A stretch of 64,000 bases of DNA from NORP240 sp942492445 (GTDB lineage Bacteria > Pseudomonadota > Gammaproteobacteria > Pseudomonadales > Pseudohongiellaceae). Under the pieces are notes generated by a model. It was not told the origin of the DNA, searched no databases, and worked only from the letters and a program-made list of their open reading frames with translations. How positions within the stretch are numbered: position 1 is the stretch's first letter; the number at the start of each line of letters is the position of its first letter. A program made the translations under genes and the position numbers. The stretch covers positions 124,001-188,000 of the forward strand of contig CALOEW010000086.1 of NCBI GenBank assembly GCA_942492445.1, written 5' to 3'. Of this stretch, positions 36,851-46,894 are shown piece after piece.

Positions 36851-37293
36851 CCCGCTGTGGAGGGAGCCTTTGTGCCTGGTGTTCTCGGTAGTCGAAGTAT
36901 TTCTGGTTCCTGCGTCGAACGGATGAGGCAGACATTGCCAGCATCAGGTAAAAAACCGTGAATACCAGATACTCGACACCGACATTGACCAGCAGGATAG
37001 CCACCATAGTGGTGGCAAGGACCAGGATAGCGACTGCCCAGGACAGCCATTCCCAGCAAACCAGAGCACTCCTGGAGTAGTGCCTGATTCCCGGGTCCGC
37101 AATTCAACGCGCCGATGCCCAACAGGAGAAAGAACAGTGCGTCTCGCAGGAACAGCGCATTGCGCAGGGACAGAGAGCCATTGGCACTGAGCAGGCCAAG
37201 AGCAAATACCATTCCCAGGCAGGAAGCAGCACAGGCCAGGATGCCGACGAATACAATGAACAGTCCATAAAATTGCAGACCGGAGTTTCTCAT
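36831..37293 (-). pseudogene. Small four-helix membrane protein after tamB, frameshifted
   Basis: The start MRNSGLQFYGLFIVFVGILA and a second helix are clear, then the first frame becomes non-membrane-like after GIGALNCGPG. In the +1 frame of the minus strand, sequence resumes as RHYSRSALVCWEWLSWAVAIL, LATTMVAILLVNVGVEYLV and VFYLMLAMSASSVRRRNQKYF, restoring two more helices. This frame ends at TAA 36831-36833. The break lies near 37085-37105, around CCCGGG. Joined, the protein is about 153 residues with four helices. It starts 4 bp after the tamB stop, so it probably belongs to that operon. Function is unknown. Confidence 0.72.
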
Positions 37294-37297
37294 GGTG

Positions 37298-40200
37298 TTA
37301 CCTCTCTACCCGGTAGATCAGGTCGACACTCTGGTATTCCCCTGTCTCGGCCTGCAGAGTGATGTGGTCGGTCAGGATGTAGTCCAACGCGAGCTTGGAC
37401 TGGTGATCGAACAGCCCGAACCCGTAGCGGATAAAAATATCCGGAGTCAGGTATTTACCCACGGTCAGAGTGGTATTGTTGATGTTTCCGGAATTGGTGA
37501 TGGCCAGGGAATCCAGTCCCAGCTGTTCGCGCACCTGGTTGGTAAGCCCCTGGCTCCTGCTCAGGCCCAGCCTGGCGATGGATCCAAGCACTGCGTCCCG
37601 GTCCTGCTCTCCCTGGCCGATCTCAGAGAAGGGTTTGCCGGTGGCCAGGATTGCTATGATGTCGCCGTCGGGCAGGGCAGGTGTGGAGAAAAGCTGGCTG
37701 CGGATGTTTTTCAGGGTGCCATTCATCAACACCCCGACTGTGGTTCCTTCCACGGTACGCGTGGCGCGGATATCCAGTGCCGGATTGTCAATGGGGCCGA
37801 AAAACAATAACTTGCCACCGCGGATCTGCAGCGATTGACCGTACATGCGGTAGTCTCCCCTGACAATCTGCAATTCACCGTAGGTCAGGTTGGTCCCATT
37901 GACCTGCTGCAGGACATTGAGATTCCCCGCAACCGTGGAGGTGAACCCGAACCCGTTGAGGCTGATGTTTTCTCCGAGAAGAATGTTCACGTCCGCAACC
38001 ACCGGTATACTGAATACTGTGCTCTGTTCTGATGCATGCGCAGCGGCCAGCTGCGGGCGATCGGAAGGGTACCCGACCACGACGGCGTCTCTGGAAACAT
38101 CAACCGCCTGCTCGGGAAGCTCGCGCACAGTGATGTTGAGAGTTGGAACAAACAGGTCGCCGGTCACGTCGATTCTGGTGTTGCCGGCACTTATCCCAAG
38201 ATCCGGAGAGACTGCCAGGTTCAGATCGGGTAGATTCGCCAGGCTGAAGCGGTCCCCGGAAAGCTGTGCCTCAAGCCGGCGTGAGGCTGAGAAGGGCTCA
38301 ATTATTCGCCCCGACAGCGCCAGATTTCCACCGTTCGAGCTGAGGCTGGCACCGAGTTCGATCAGTTCGTTATCGCGACTGTTCAGGTTTGCGTTGATCG
38401 CGGTCAGAACGATCCCCAGAGGCCGCAAACTCACCTGTCCCTCTGTGAGCTGCAGTTCCATTGCCAGGCTGGGATTCTCCAGGCTGCCGCCCAGCACGAG
38501 GCTGGTAGCCAGACTCCCTTGCACTTCCGAGGCTTCCGGAACAAAGGCTTCCAGCCAGCCCAGGTCATCCAGGTTTGCATTGAGTGTGCCCTCGAGAGCG
38601 CCATTCGGGGCCAGGGCGACACGGGAGCTGAAAGAGCCACCGCTGCTGGCAGTAAGGCCACGGCTGTCAATCTGTCGCTCCAGATTGCCGCCAACCTGTG
38701 CTTCCCAGCTTTCATTCTCCAGGCGAGCCTCCACGCTGGATTCTTTCAGCAGCCAGATCTGCGACTCTGACTCTACAATTTCCGGGGGCTGAAGCTCTTC
38801 GCCATCGGCGGAACGAATGGTTAAGGTGAGGTCTCGGGGCAGCAGGCGGGCTTCTATCACCGGTCCTGAGGCTGCTTCAAGGACGGCAGAAAATTCGGCA
38901 TCGGCAGTGCCGCCGAGACTGACACTTTCAGGAAGGTGGGGGATAGCCTGCAGACGAAAGTTCATCGCTTCGGGCAGAGCGTCCGGGTGATTGAATAGCT
39001 CCAGTGGGTAGTTGTTGATGCGTCCGGTCAAGCGGGTAACAGGGGCAGTTGCCCGATCCTGCATGGCGAGATCAATACAGATGGATGCTGCATTCTGCCA
39101 CCAGCAGTTGCCGGTCACACCGATGGCGTCGGAAGTGACGGAAATGGCTACGGCAGAATTGGTGGACCAGTTGCCCACGGGTGTGGTCAGAGTGCCGTTG
39201 CTGAGTTCTCCATCCCAGGCAAGTGCAGAAAGGTCGGTGAAGCCCCCTGTCAAGTCAAGATCGACGTCACCGTAACTGGAACGGGCCAGCAGAATGGCCC
39301 GATGGCTTGTTTCGGTCCCCGAGACCTGAAATTGGAGACCGTCGATTGTGTCCACCCTTGCGCCGGTTGCCAGGCTCGCCCCGCTGGCCGTCAGCCGGCC
39401 TTCTAGAGCGCCCTCCTGACGGGAAAGGTCGAGTTGCAGGGAATCAATGCTGCTTCCCCGATAGCGGACCGTGTTCAATGTCAGGGTTGATACAAGTTCC
39501 ACATCCGCAGGTTCCCCGGAAATCTCGCCACTGGCACTCAGGCGGCCCTCCAGCCCCGGCATCAATTGATCCAGGCGCGGGGCCTGCACCTGCCAGTTGA
39601 AATCAAGTTGTTCAGCCAGGCTGCCGGTGACAAACAGCCGATTGTCCGAAGTCGCAAGGTTGAAGTTGTCCACGTGCAGTCTGCCAGCACCATAGTCGAT
39701 CCGGCCCCCTCCCTGGAACGGGTAATCGCCCAGCTCCCCACTCAGTTCCGCGATCTGCAGGGTCACGGATGTGTCGCCGGCGACGTTGGAAAACGACAGG
39801 TCGCCATTGCTGTGCAGATTGAAAAGTTCGAAAGGCAGTACTTCGCCCGCACCGGTTGTCATGAAGTTCTCAACATAGGCAAGCGGTGAGTTTTCCGAAA
39901 GCCGGTAGTGCAAAGACCCCTGCATTCCGCTGTTCAGACTCAAGGAGGCTGAACCGGTCAACAAGCCGCTGGGAGTGGCGAGTTCATAGGAACCAATCTC
40001 AAGGCTGTCGCCGAGCCAGCGGCCGTCGATTGAAAACCTGGAAGCAGGCGCCAGGTCGCTCTCAATTTCGGTGGCAAGTGATATCTGAAGCTCCCGCAAG
40101 CTTCCACTTGTCTCCAGTGCAAGGTTGTTCAGCGCCACCCGGATACCGGTCAGTTCTGATGGCAGGACTACAGAGTCGCCACTATGACTCAGGTTGATTT

Positions 40201-41005
40201 GGAGTTCGCTCCCCGATACACCGGTATCGACCACACCTACACTGGTGAGACTGAATGGCCGTGTCAGGTTGTGGGCAACAGCAAGCCGGGTCAGATCTCC
40301 CCCAAGCGAGAGATCACCGGACATCGGCCCCGACCCGGGGTAAATATCCTGATTGTATTGCCAATCCAGGTTTACGTTCATCGGCAGGTGACCTGTCAGG
40401 GTCAGTGTCAGATTCCCCCCGATGTCGGCGAGTTCCGATTCCAGCGCAAACCCAGAAATAGTCAATTCCTGCCCCACCAATCGAACATCGGATTGCAGCG
40501 CGTCAAGCTGTAACTGCTGTCCGGGTTGGCGATAGGTCAGATTGTTGAAGGCTACCTTGCCAAATTCGAAAGTGAGCGGAAGTGGGCTGAAGTCCAGCAA
40601 GGGTTGTCCCACAACTCTTGGCGTTGCTGGAGGTGCTTCTCCCGGCGTGCGTTCAATAACGGTTCCAGACACCAGGAGTTCAGGTATCGACACCTGGCGC
40701 GACAACAACATTAGGGGATTCCAGCCAATATCGACTTCGGCAACCGAAACCCGCAGGCCGTCATTGCTGTACTGCACATCCTGCAGATGCAGCTGTCCAG
40801 TCAGTGTTCCGGTTGCCTGGCCGAGTGAGAACTGGTGGCCGGGCAGGCCGTTCAGTTGTTCGACAATCCGCGCCAGAGCCCAGCGGCTGCCACCCTGGGT
40901 GGACAGAATCAGGCTTACGGATACCAGGACCAGAAGCACCAGGCCAAGCAGGCTGAGCAGAAGGCTGACTGCTGCTTTTCTGATCTGCCGCAGGGGCAGT
41001 TTCAC
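37298..41005 (-). CDS. tamB: Translocation and assembly module inner-membrane subunit TamB
   Basis: 1235 residues, close to the usual length. It has one N-terminal membrane helix (AAVSLLLSLLGLVLLVLVSVSLIL), a very long AsmA/TamB beta-helical body, and the C-terminal DUF490/TamB domain ending YQSVDLIYRVER. TamB spans the periplasm with TamA and takes part in outer-membrane protein insertion and phospholipid transport between the membranes. Its start overlaps the tamA stop by four bases (ATGA), so the two are coupled. The C-terminal region includes LDIRATRTVEGTTVGVLMNGTL and LTVGKYLTPDIFIRYGFGLFD, both typical. Confidence 0.95.
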   Translation of the reverse strand: MKLPLRQIRKAAVSLLLSLLGLVLLVLVSVSLILSTQGGSRWALARIVEQLNGLPGHQFSLGQATGTLTGQLHLQDVQYSNDGLRVSVAEVDIGWNPLMLLSRQVSIPELLVSGTVIERTPGEAPPATPRVVGQPLLDFSPLPLTFEFGKVAFNNLTYRQPGQQLQLDALQSDVRLVGQELTISGFALESELADIGGNLTLTLTGHLPMNVNLDWQYNQDIYPGSGPMSGDLSLGGDLTRLAVAHNLTRPFSLTSVGVVDTGVSGSELQINLSHSGDSVVLPSELTGIRVALNNLALETSGSLRELQISLATEIESDLAPASRFSIDGRWLGDSLEIGSYELATPSGLLTGSASLSLNSGMQGSLHYRLSENSPLAYVENFMTTGAGEVLPFELFNLHSNGDLSFSNVAGDTSVTLQIAELSGELGDYPFQGGGRIDYGAGRLHVDNFNLATSDNRLFVTGSLAEQLDFNWQVQAPRLDQLMPGLEGRLSASGEISGEPADVELVSTLTLNTVRYRGSSIDSLQLDLSRQEGALEGRLTASGASLATGARVDTIDGLQFQVSGTETSHRAILLARSSYGDVDLDLTGGFTDLSALAWDGELSNGTLTTPVGNWSTNSAVAISVTSDAIGVTGNCWWQNAASICIDLAMQDRATAPVTRLTGRINNYPLELFNHPDALPEAMNFRLQAIPHLPESVSLGGTADAEFSAVLEAASGPVIEARLLPRDLTLTIRSADGEELQPPEIVESESQIWLLKESSVEARLENESWEAQVGGNLERQIDSRGLTASSGGSFSSRVALAPNGALEGTLNANLDDLGWLEAFVPEASEVQGSLATSLVLGGSLENPSLAMELQLTEGQVSLRPLGIVLTAINANLNSRDNELIELGASLSSNGGNLALSGRIIEPFSASRRLEAQLSGDRFSLANLPDLNLAVSPDLGISAGNTRIDVTGDLFVPTLNITVRELPEQAVDVSRDAVVVGYPSDRPQLAAAHASEQSTVFSIPVVADVNILLGENISLNGFGFTSTVAGNLNVLQQVNGTNLTYGELQIVRGDYRMYGQSLQIRGGKLLFFGPIDNPALDIRATRTVEGTTVGVLMNGTLKNIRSQLFSTPALPDGDIIAILATGKPFSEIGQGEQDRDAVLGSIARLGLSRSQGLTNQVREQLGLDSLAITNSGNINNTTLTVGKYLTPDIFIRYGFGLFDHQSKLALDYILTDHITLQAETGEYQSVDLIYRVER

Positions 41006-42795
41006 AGATCGGGCCCCATGGTCAGGTGCAGCCGAAGCTTGTTGTCGTTGTCCAGTGCCGATGCCAGGTCCAGACGCACCGGCCCGAGTGGTGATAGCCA
41101 GCGCACACCGATGCCCACGCTCTTCTGCAGCTCGAAACTCGCCGGGTCCAGGAATGCATTGCCGGCGTCGGCGAAAATTGCCAGCTTCCAGGCAGGCAAC
41201 ACGTTGAAGTCGTACTCGACACTTCCTACCAGCAGGTGCTTGCCGCCGGTCACTTCGCCGTTGTCATCCAAAGGAGCCAGCGATTGATACCTGTAGCCGC
41301 GAACGGACTGGTCCCCTCCTGAGAAATACTGGATTGAGACAGGGAGCTCGTTGATGTTGTCAGTGACCGTGGTCCCGGCTTCAAACCTGAACAACACTCT
41401 ACCCGGGCCCAACGGATTGATCAGCTTGCCACCCAGGTGGAGCTGCAGAAACGTCTCGGTCGACATCAGGGTGTCCGATGCCCCGCTCAGCTGGCCGAAG
41501 AAACTCCAGCCCCGTTGCGGGTAGAGGGCATCATCTGCCCGCGTGCGGGAGAGGCTGACTCCGGGAATAAACAAATCCGCGACATCGTCCGCGTCGTTGA
41601 GTGTGGAGCGATCGTGCTGGTAGTTGAAGAAAAAAGTCTGTCGCCACAGCCAGCGGTTGATAAAACTGTAACTGGCGCCCAGTTTGGCGGTTCTGGCAAT
41701 GAACGTGTCTGTGTCTTCATGCTGGAGTCCGCCGGAAAAAACCAGTTGTTCCGTGGCCGGGTTGTTCCAGGGAATGGTGTAATTTGCGTCAATGCTCTGC
41801 TGAATGGGCGAAGCGCTGGATTTGACGTCAATGCGGTGGCCGCGGTCATTGAGATAGCGATCCTCATAATCCATACGCACGCGTGGACCGATGTCCGTGG
41901 TCGCACCGACTCCTGTTGAGTAGACGCGTCGGGGCCTGAGCTCCAGCCCGACCTGAATGGGAATCTGTTGCCCGGCTGCCAGCTCAAGTGACGGTGTGAC
42001 GTTAACGCTGCTGAAATAATAGCTTTCGCTGAGTACGTTCCTCAGGTCGATGAGGCTGGCAGTGGAGTAATCACTGCCATTCTGGAACTCGATGTAGCGC
42101 CTGATAAAGTTTTCCGACAGGCCGTCCACCGGTTGCAGGATGATTTCACCGAACTGGAAGCGTTCCCCGGGTTCGAATTCGATGTCAATTTCCGCGGTGT
42201 TGCTCTGTAGATTCAGCCGCAGTTCGGAGTTGGCAAACCGGGCCGAGAAGAAACCCAGTTCTACTGCTCTGGAACTCAATTCGGACTTGCTTCGTTCGTA
42301 CATTGAATGATTCAGCTGGTCGCCGACCTGGACCGGCAGATCCTCGAGGGTTTCGGAAAACAGTTCAGGGCTGCTTGTTACCTTGACGTCGACAGCGGCA
42401 ACAGTCACCGCTTCTCCAGAATCGACTGAGATCTGCAACCCCCAGCAGTCCTCTTCTTCAAGGAAATAGGTTTCTTCATTCAGCGAATAATATCCAAGCG
42501 CCCATCCTGCCCGCACGATCTGGCGGCGAATATCAGGCAGATAGCGGTTTAGAGCCCGGGGGGTGGTTTCACAGGATTGGCCGGGCAACTGCACCAGCGC
42601 ACGGATATTGTCCTCCAGTTCAGGAGGAGCGTCAGAAATACGAAGGGCCGGAGACTGCGCACCGGCAATTCCGCTCAGGACTATCGCCAGGCAGACAAAG
42701 AGCATCTGAACCCTCAGGCGCGATGCACCTGGTTCTGCATTGGGGTGTACACCGGGAACTTTCTGGGCAGTTTCGTTGTCGTTCAAGATCATCAT
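41002..42795 (-). CDS. tamA: Translocation and assembly module outer-membrane subunit TamA
   Basis: 597 residues. A signal-like hydrophobic segment near residues 29-46 (MLFVCLAIVLSGIAGA) is followed by three POTRA domains (about 50-270) and an Omp85 beta-barrel. The barrel holds the conserved VRGY motif (GGDQSVRGYRYQSL) of lid loop 6 and ends in RLHLTMGPDL. TamA is a BamA paralogue that works with TamB in outer-membrane assembly. The start ATG 42795 gives a somewhat long leader with a weak ribosome site, and an internal ATG near 42708 is possible. It forms an operon with tamB. Confidence 0.94.
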   Translation of the reverse strand: MMILNDNETAQKVPGVHPNAEPGASRLRVQMLFVCLAIVLSGIAGAQSPALRISDAPPELEDNIRALVQLPGQSCETTPRALNRYLPDIRRQIVRAGWALGYYSLNEETYFLEEEDCWGLQISVDSGEAVTVAAVDVKVTSSPELFSETLEDLPVQVGDQLNHSMYERSKSELSSRAVELGFFSARFANSELRLNLQSNTAEIDIEFEPGERFQFGEIILQPVDGLSENFIRRYIEFQNGSDYSTASLIDLRNVLSESYYFSSVNVTPSLELAAGQQIPIQVGLELRPRRVYSTGVGATTDIGPRVRMDYEDRYLNDRGHRIDVKSSASPIQQSIDANYTIPWNNPATEQLVFSGGLQHEDTDTFIARTAKLGASYSFINRWLWRQTFFFNYQHDRSTLNDADDVADLFIPGVSLSRTRADDALYPQRGWSFFGQLSGASDTLMSTETFLQLHLGGKLINPLGPGRVLFRFEAGTTVTDNINELPVSIQYFSGGDQSVRGYRYQSLAPLDDNGEVTGGKHLLVGSVEYDFNVLPAWKLAIFADAGNAFLDPASFELQKSVGIGVRWLSPLGPVRLDLASALDNDNKLRLHLTMGPDL

Positions 42796-43092
42796 TTAAC
42801 GCTGGTGGGCAAGTCGAGGCGAAGTATAAGGTTACGAAGTGACAACTGGCTATCAGCGGCCAGGAGACGGGTGACATCGGAATGTCAGATCCAGATAGAA
42901 AGAAACCAGACAGAGCGCCCCTTTTGGCCTGTCGGAAACTTATAAGGGTACTCTGGCTTGCTTGTGAGTTACCTGTCAAGGCATATTGCCGCGGACATAC
43001 ATCGGCCTGTCAAGAGAGCTGGGCGTTTGGGCTTTGGAGGGCTTGAAAGGCCAGGCAGCCCACGAATTTCGGCCCTGCTAGGTCCAGGACAC
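42796..43092. other. Intergenic region, no gene supported
   Basis: Upstream of tamA and downstream of the PQQ dehydrogenase. Frames here are not protein-like, and no clear promoter or repeat was recognised. Confidence 0.5.
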
Positions 43093-45204
43093 TTAATTTT
43101 CAGGGACAGTTAGCGCCAGAAGGGAGCCAGGGAACTCGCTCGAGGCAATCTGTATGACCAGGTACTGTTTCCCCCCGTGCAGGTAAGTCATCATGCCGTA
43201 CTGGCCGGTAACCGGGATTTCTACCCGGGAACGAAGCTCACCTGTGAGTTTGTCAGCTGCATGAAGCCAGGGTAGTCCGTTCTCGCTCAGATGGGGGACA
43301 CCACGCAGCCCTTCGGTGGTGTAGATCAGCAGATCGCCCATCACCATGTGGATGGTTTCTCCGCCCTGATTGCCAAAGCCTCCTCCTCCCCAGTCGGAAA
43401 GATCCACACCTTCCAGGGCGGGATGATTCCTGATCTGTTCCGAGGGTTCACCAATAGGGATCCACCAGATTCTTTCACCGAGGTTCATGTCGTAAGCGGA
43501 CAGGCGATTGTAGGGAGGCTTGAAAAGCGGCAGTCCGTCAACCCGGGGCAGGTTGACGCCCCGGCCCGCCACCCAACTTGCGATAGTGGTGCCGGTGGTC
43601 ATAATGCTTTCCGGGTTGTCCACGTCGGCGCCAGGCTGCACCAGGCCACCACTGCAGCGTGGTTTGTGTGAAGCGTACATGATCCCGGTTGTGGGATCGA
43701 TGATGGCCGGGTGATAAATGTTAACTCCGCCTTCACAACTAAGGTTGATGGGGCCTTCAAACCCTGTGTGGTTACGCGGCAGGAACGGGCCGCCTGCATT
43801 GAAGCTGGCGAGTACATCCAACGCCCGTTGACGAATTTCGGGGGTCCAGTCCACCACCCGCTCAGGCGTCAGTGCTATGGGCTCCATGTACTCCGGTCGG
43901 GTAGGAAAGGGTTGGGTGGGAGCGGTCCAGTTCCCGGGTACTGTAGTCTGGGGCACGGCCCGCTCTTCTATGGGCCATATTGGTTCACCTGTGACCCGGT
44001 TGAAGGCGAAGATGAAACCGTGTTTGGTGTTTTGAATCAGTGCCGGTATGTGCCTGCCGTCAACTGTGAGATCAGCCAGCAGCGGAACGTTTGGCAGGTC
44101 GTAATTCCATTGATCGCTGTGAACGACCTGATAGTGCCACAGACGCTCGCCGGTACCCGCGTTCAGTGCGATTACGCTGGTGGAGAACAGGTTGTTGCCG
44201 GGGCTGAAGCCGCTGTAATAGTCGATAGTGACGGTATTGGTGGGTATATAGACGATACCTCTCTGCAGGTCGGCGGACATGGGTGCCCAGGAGGACACGT
44301 CACCGGTATAGGACCAGGCATCATTGAGCCAGGTTTCGTGACCCACCTCGCCCGGCCGGGGGATGACATGAAACTTCCAGCGATACTCTCCGGTACGCGC
44401 ATCATAGCCAAGGATGTCGCCAGGTACGTTTTCGATACGCGTCTGGTTATAACCCTGTTCGGCCGAGTTTCCTACGACGATCGTGTCATTGACCACGATC
44501 GGCGGCGCGGAACTGGTAATGTAACCCAGTTCACGCGGTATGCCGAAGTCAGGGTTGTATTCCAGACCGCTGCTGAGCCAGGGCTCCCAGTCTGCCAGCA
44601 GATCAGGAAGCAGGTCTACGACACCGGTTCGGGGGAAATGCTCCAGGGCCACCGGCTTGCCCCAGTTTTCCACGGGCAGGCCGGTATCAGCGTCGAGAGC
44701 CCAGAGGAAAAATGCCGGGCTTGAAAAATAGATGACATCGCGTCCGTCAATCTGACCGTAAGCCACTCCTTTGCCATAGCTGGCCCGCATGGAGCGCTCC
44801 CATCGGGTAGTATGGGGCTCCCGGAACGTCCACAGGGTTTCGCCGCTCGCCGGGTCGATCGCCACCACGGTGCGGCGTGAACCGGCAACAGTATAGAGCC
44901 GGCCGTTGACGTAAAGTGGCGTGGAACGGTTGATGTAGTCCACCTGGGGCCCGAAATTGTCACCGCGCCAGATCCACGCAGTCTCGAGCCGGGAAAAATT
45001 GTCAGCGTTGATCAGGTCGAGCGGAGAATAGCGGGTACCCCAGGCGTCGCCGCTCTGAAAGTGCCACTCTCCGTGCGGTGTTCCGCGATCCTGGGCATTG
45101 GCCACGTTGCCTGCCAGCGAAAGCAGTGCCAACAGGGAGTAAATCGCCACCGCATTCGTATACTTTGATGTCGGGTGCAAGCAGATTTGTGTGTACTTTT
45201 CCAA
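43093..45204 (-). CDS. PQQ-dependent dehydrogenase (quinoprotein), exported
   Basis: 703 residues. A signal peptide (IYSLLALLSLAGNVANA) precedes an eight-bladed propeller containing repeated GxxxW motifs: RLETAWIWRGDNF, DPASGETLWTF, DARTGEYRWKF, NAGTGERLWHY and NRVTGEPIWPI. These are typical of the PQQ/alcohol-dehydrogenase-like and BamB-like folds. There is no CxxCH haem domain, so electrons would go to a separate acceptor. The substrate (alcohol, sugar or other) is unknown. The start is TTG 45204, supported by AGGAGG with a 6-nt gap. A dispersed-repeat arm lies just upstream of the ribosome site. Confidence 0.88.
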   Translation of the reverse strand: MEKYTQICLHPTSKYTNAVAIYSLLALLSLAGNVANAQDRGTPHGEWHFQSGDAWGTRYSPLDLINADNFSRLETAWIWRGDNFGPQVDYINRSTPLYVNGRLYTVAGSRRTVVAIDPASGETLWTFREPHTTRWERSMRASYGKGVAYGQIDGRDVIYFSSPAFFLWALDADTGLPVENWGKPVALEHFPRTGVVDLLPDLLADWEPWLSSGLEYNPDFGIPRELGYITSSAPPIVVNDTIVVGNSAEQGYNQTRIENVPGDILGYDARTGEYRWKFHVIPRPGEVGHETWLNDAWSYTGDVSSWAPMSADLQRGIVYIPTNTVTIDYYSGFSPGNNLFSTSVIALNAGTGERLWHYQVVHSDQWNYDLPNVPLLADLTVDGRHIPALIQNTKHGFIFAFNRVTGEPIWPIEERAVPQTTVPGNWTAPTQPFPTRPEYMEPIALTPERVVDWTPEIRQRALDVLASFNAGGPFLPRNHTGFEGPINLSCEGGVNIYHPAIIDPTTGIMYASHKPRCSGGLVQPGADVDNPESIMTTGTTIASWVAGRGVNLPRVDGLPLFKPPYNRLSAYDMNLGERIWWIPIGEPSEQIRNHPALEGVDLSDWGGGGFGNQGGETIHMVMGDLLIYTTEGLRGVPHLSENGLPWLHAADKLTGELRSRVEIPVTGQYGMMTYLHGGKQYLVIQIASSEFPGSLLALTVPEN

Positions 45205-45221
45205 GATCGCCCTCCTGGAGC

Positions 45222-45256
45222 TTAAGGAACCCCTGATTGATTACTCTGCTGGTTTC
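45222..45256. repeat. Dispersed repeat, copy F (one arm)
   Basis: TTAAGGAACCCCTGATTGATT matches the family's left arm with two changes. A possible weak right arm, CTGGTTTCC, follows. It lies in the leader of the PQQ dehydrogenase gene. Confidence 0.6.
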
Positions 45257-45302
45257 CACGGATCCGGAGGCAGCGTGGGCCGCCAGACGGTCCCGATTCG
45301 GC

Positions 45303-45920
45303 TCATGGCTTGAGTTTATCCTGTTTGCGCCGTTGCAGCTCGTTCTCGATAGCACCGACATTCCTGTCGATTTTCTCCCTGGCCATGAGCAGTTTACTTT
45401 CCAGGACCTCCAGTTCCTCTTCACTGTCGTCGGTCAGACCGTTCCGGAATACGCGCACACATTCATTCACCGCATCGGTGTAGCTGGAATTGGTCTCCAC
45501 GAGCAGTGCATCCAGTTGTTCCTGGGTATGAGGTACAACGGCTTCCGGAAACAGGCGCTGTTTCAACACTTCACAACAGTCGGTCTCGAAGATTTCATCT
45601 ATCGCGCGGGCAACATAAATTTCGAGGGAGTCCCGGAAGTGCTTGTTACGTACCGAGTTGTCCGCAAAAAAATCGTCGATTATTTTAACGTTTTTCTTAT
45701 TGCAGCTGAGAAACTGATCAGCGTCTTCCGGATCTTCGGGAATGTTGAATCTTACGGTGCGATGACAGTCGTCAATCTCGGCGATATACAGATCGACCGT
45801 TCTTGCGACAATTGCGCGTTTGGCGCCATTCATAGTGTTCCAGGCACGCTCGTAATACCACCTGACAATATCGGCGGCGGTGCAACCTGCGAATGAAGGG
45901 CGGGAATCGAATAGTTTCAT
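45303..45920 (-). CDS. Conserved-looking protein of unknown function
   Basis: 205 residues, no signal or membrane segment, rich in charged residues. The N-terminal KLFDSRPSFAGCTAADIVRWYYERAWNTMNGAKRAIV and acidic middle suggest an alpha-helical fold, and the C-terminus (ELEVLESKLLMAREKIDRNVGAIENELQRR) is likely coiled coil. Several Cys are present. No family is recognised. Its low-complexity-free composition and long open frame make it probably real. It sits upstream of the PQQ dehydrogenase on the same strand but 100 bp away, and no functional link is visible. Confidence 0.6.
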   Translation of the reverse strand: MKLFDSRPSFAGCTAADIVRWYYERAWNTMNGAKRAIVARTVDLYIAEIDDCHRTVRFNIPEDPEDADQFLSCNKKNVKIIDDFFADNSVRNKHFRDSLEIYVARAIDEIFETDCCEVLKQRLFPEAVVPHTQEQLDALLVETNSSYTDAVNECVRVFRNGLTDDSEEELEVLESKLLMAREKIDRNVGAIENELQRRKQDKLKP

Positions 45921-46218
45921 GTCCGGGAACGGTTATTTTTATTAGTGTGAGCAGGCCCTGGAGAACTTGAGCAGAGGCTCGTCGGATACTAACACATCCC
46001 GCTGATATTCATTGCCACCGGGCCAGACCATTCTGTATCAACTGCAGTAGCAGGTGCTCAGCAGCCACGAACTACTGGATAAATTTACATGGATCGCTGG
46101 AACCATACTCAGCCTGTCCCGGACCGGTTAGCCTGTAACCGTGGTTGAAGGAAACAACCCGCAATGAAGCGACGGAGATGCCCTGAATCCAGTTTTCCAC
46201 ACTAAAAAGTTGGATGCC

Positions 46219-46323
46219 ATGAACAAGCAAAAATTCTACTACCCTAACTCGGCAACTGTTACAAACTTCCGTAACACATTGATATTAATTACGATATTGG
46301 CTGCGTATGCAATTGTCGGCTGA
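46219..46323 (+). CDS. Possible small membrane peptide (34 residues)
   Basis: The frame MNKQKFYYPNSATVTNFRNT followed by a hydrophobic end (LILITILAAYAIVG) could form a single membrane helix. There is no convincing ribosome site, so it is a weak candidate. It lies in the roughly 970-bp gap 45921-46894, which otherwise holds the next small candidate and nothing recognised. Confidence 0.25.
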   Translation: MNKQKFYYPNSATVTNFRNTLILITILAAYAIVG

Positions 46324-46423
46324 TTCGGCAACGTTGCAGCGTGCCGGAGTCCCGGTCCCGCGGAGGCTTTCAATCATGGCTTCCATCAGACGGTTCGAAG
46401 AGGATCATTACGAGGATCAGAAA

Positions 46424-46579
46424 ATGAATAATCTATTGTCACTCGAAATGTTGCGCCTGATCACTTTTCTGCCACTCATTATTGTCCTGGCTGCTTTTCT
46501 CAGCGAAGGCCGGTTCGACGGGCTGCTGTCCAGCCCTGAACCGGTGGGGCAGATAGTCTCGCGCCTGGATGACCGGTAA
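46424..46579 (+). CDS. Possible small single-helix membrane protein (51 residues)
   Basis: MNNLLSLEMLRLITFLPLII begins a 51-residue frame with a hydrophobic helix (about 9-25) and an acidic tail. GAGG lies 8 nt upstream of ATG 46424. The frame opens further upstream at 46307, but that extension is not protein-like. No homologue is recognised. Confidence 0.35.
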   Translation: MNNLLSLEMLRLITFLPLIIVLAAFLSEGRFDGLLSSPEPVGQIVSRLDDR

Positions 46580-46894
46580 GTCGTGGAAGCACTGCAATGC
46601 CATCGCCACAGATTCCTGGCCGCCGCGTTGTCACACTGACTCTCTGACCGTTCCCTCTCTATCCTGGGTCCGGCACTCTACTGTGAAGATCGAAAACAGA
46701 GTCATTGACCGGTATAGTAGGCATTCTGCCGATAGCAGCGGCTGCGCTGCCATCGACATTTACGTCAGGCAATCTCTGAACCCCTCCGGATTCTCTGAGA
46801 AACCACAGCAGCATGCTGCTGGCGTTTTATCGGACGATCCCTGAAGGTCTGAGTTCAGAAGTTTTTCAAGGTTACTAACGCGCGGTGATAGATT

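Noticed and set aside
42632..42979. 115-residue minus-strand frame upstream of and overlapping tamA
   Set aside because: It overlaps the tamA coding start in another frame and has no protein-like composition.
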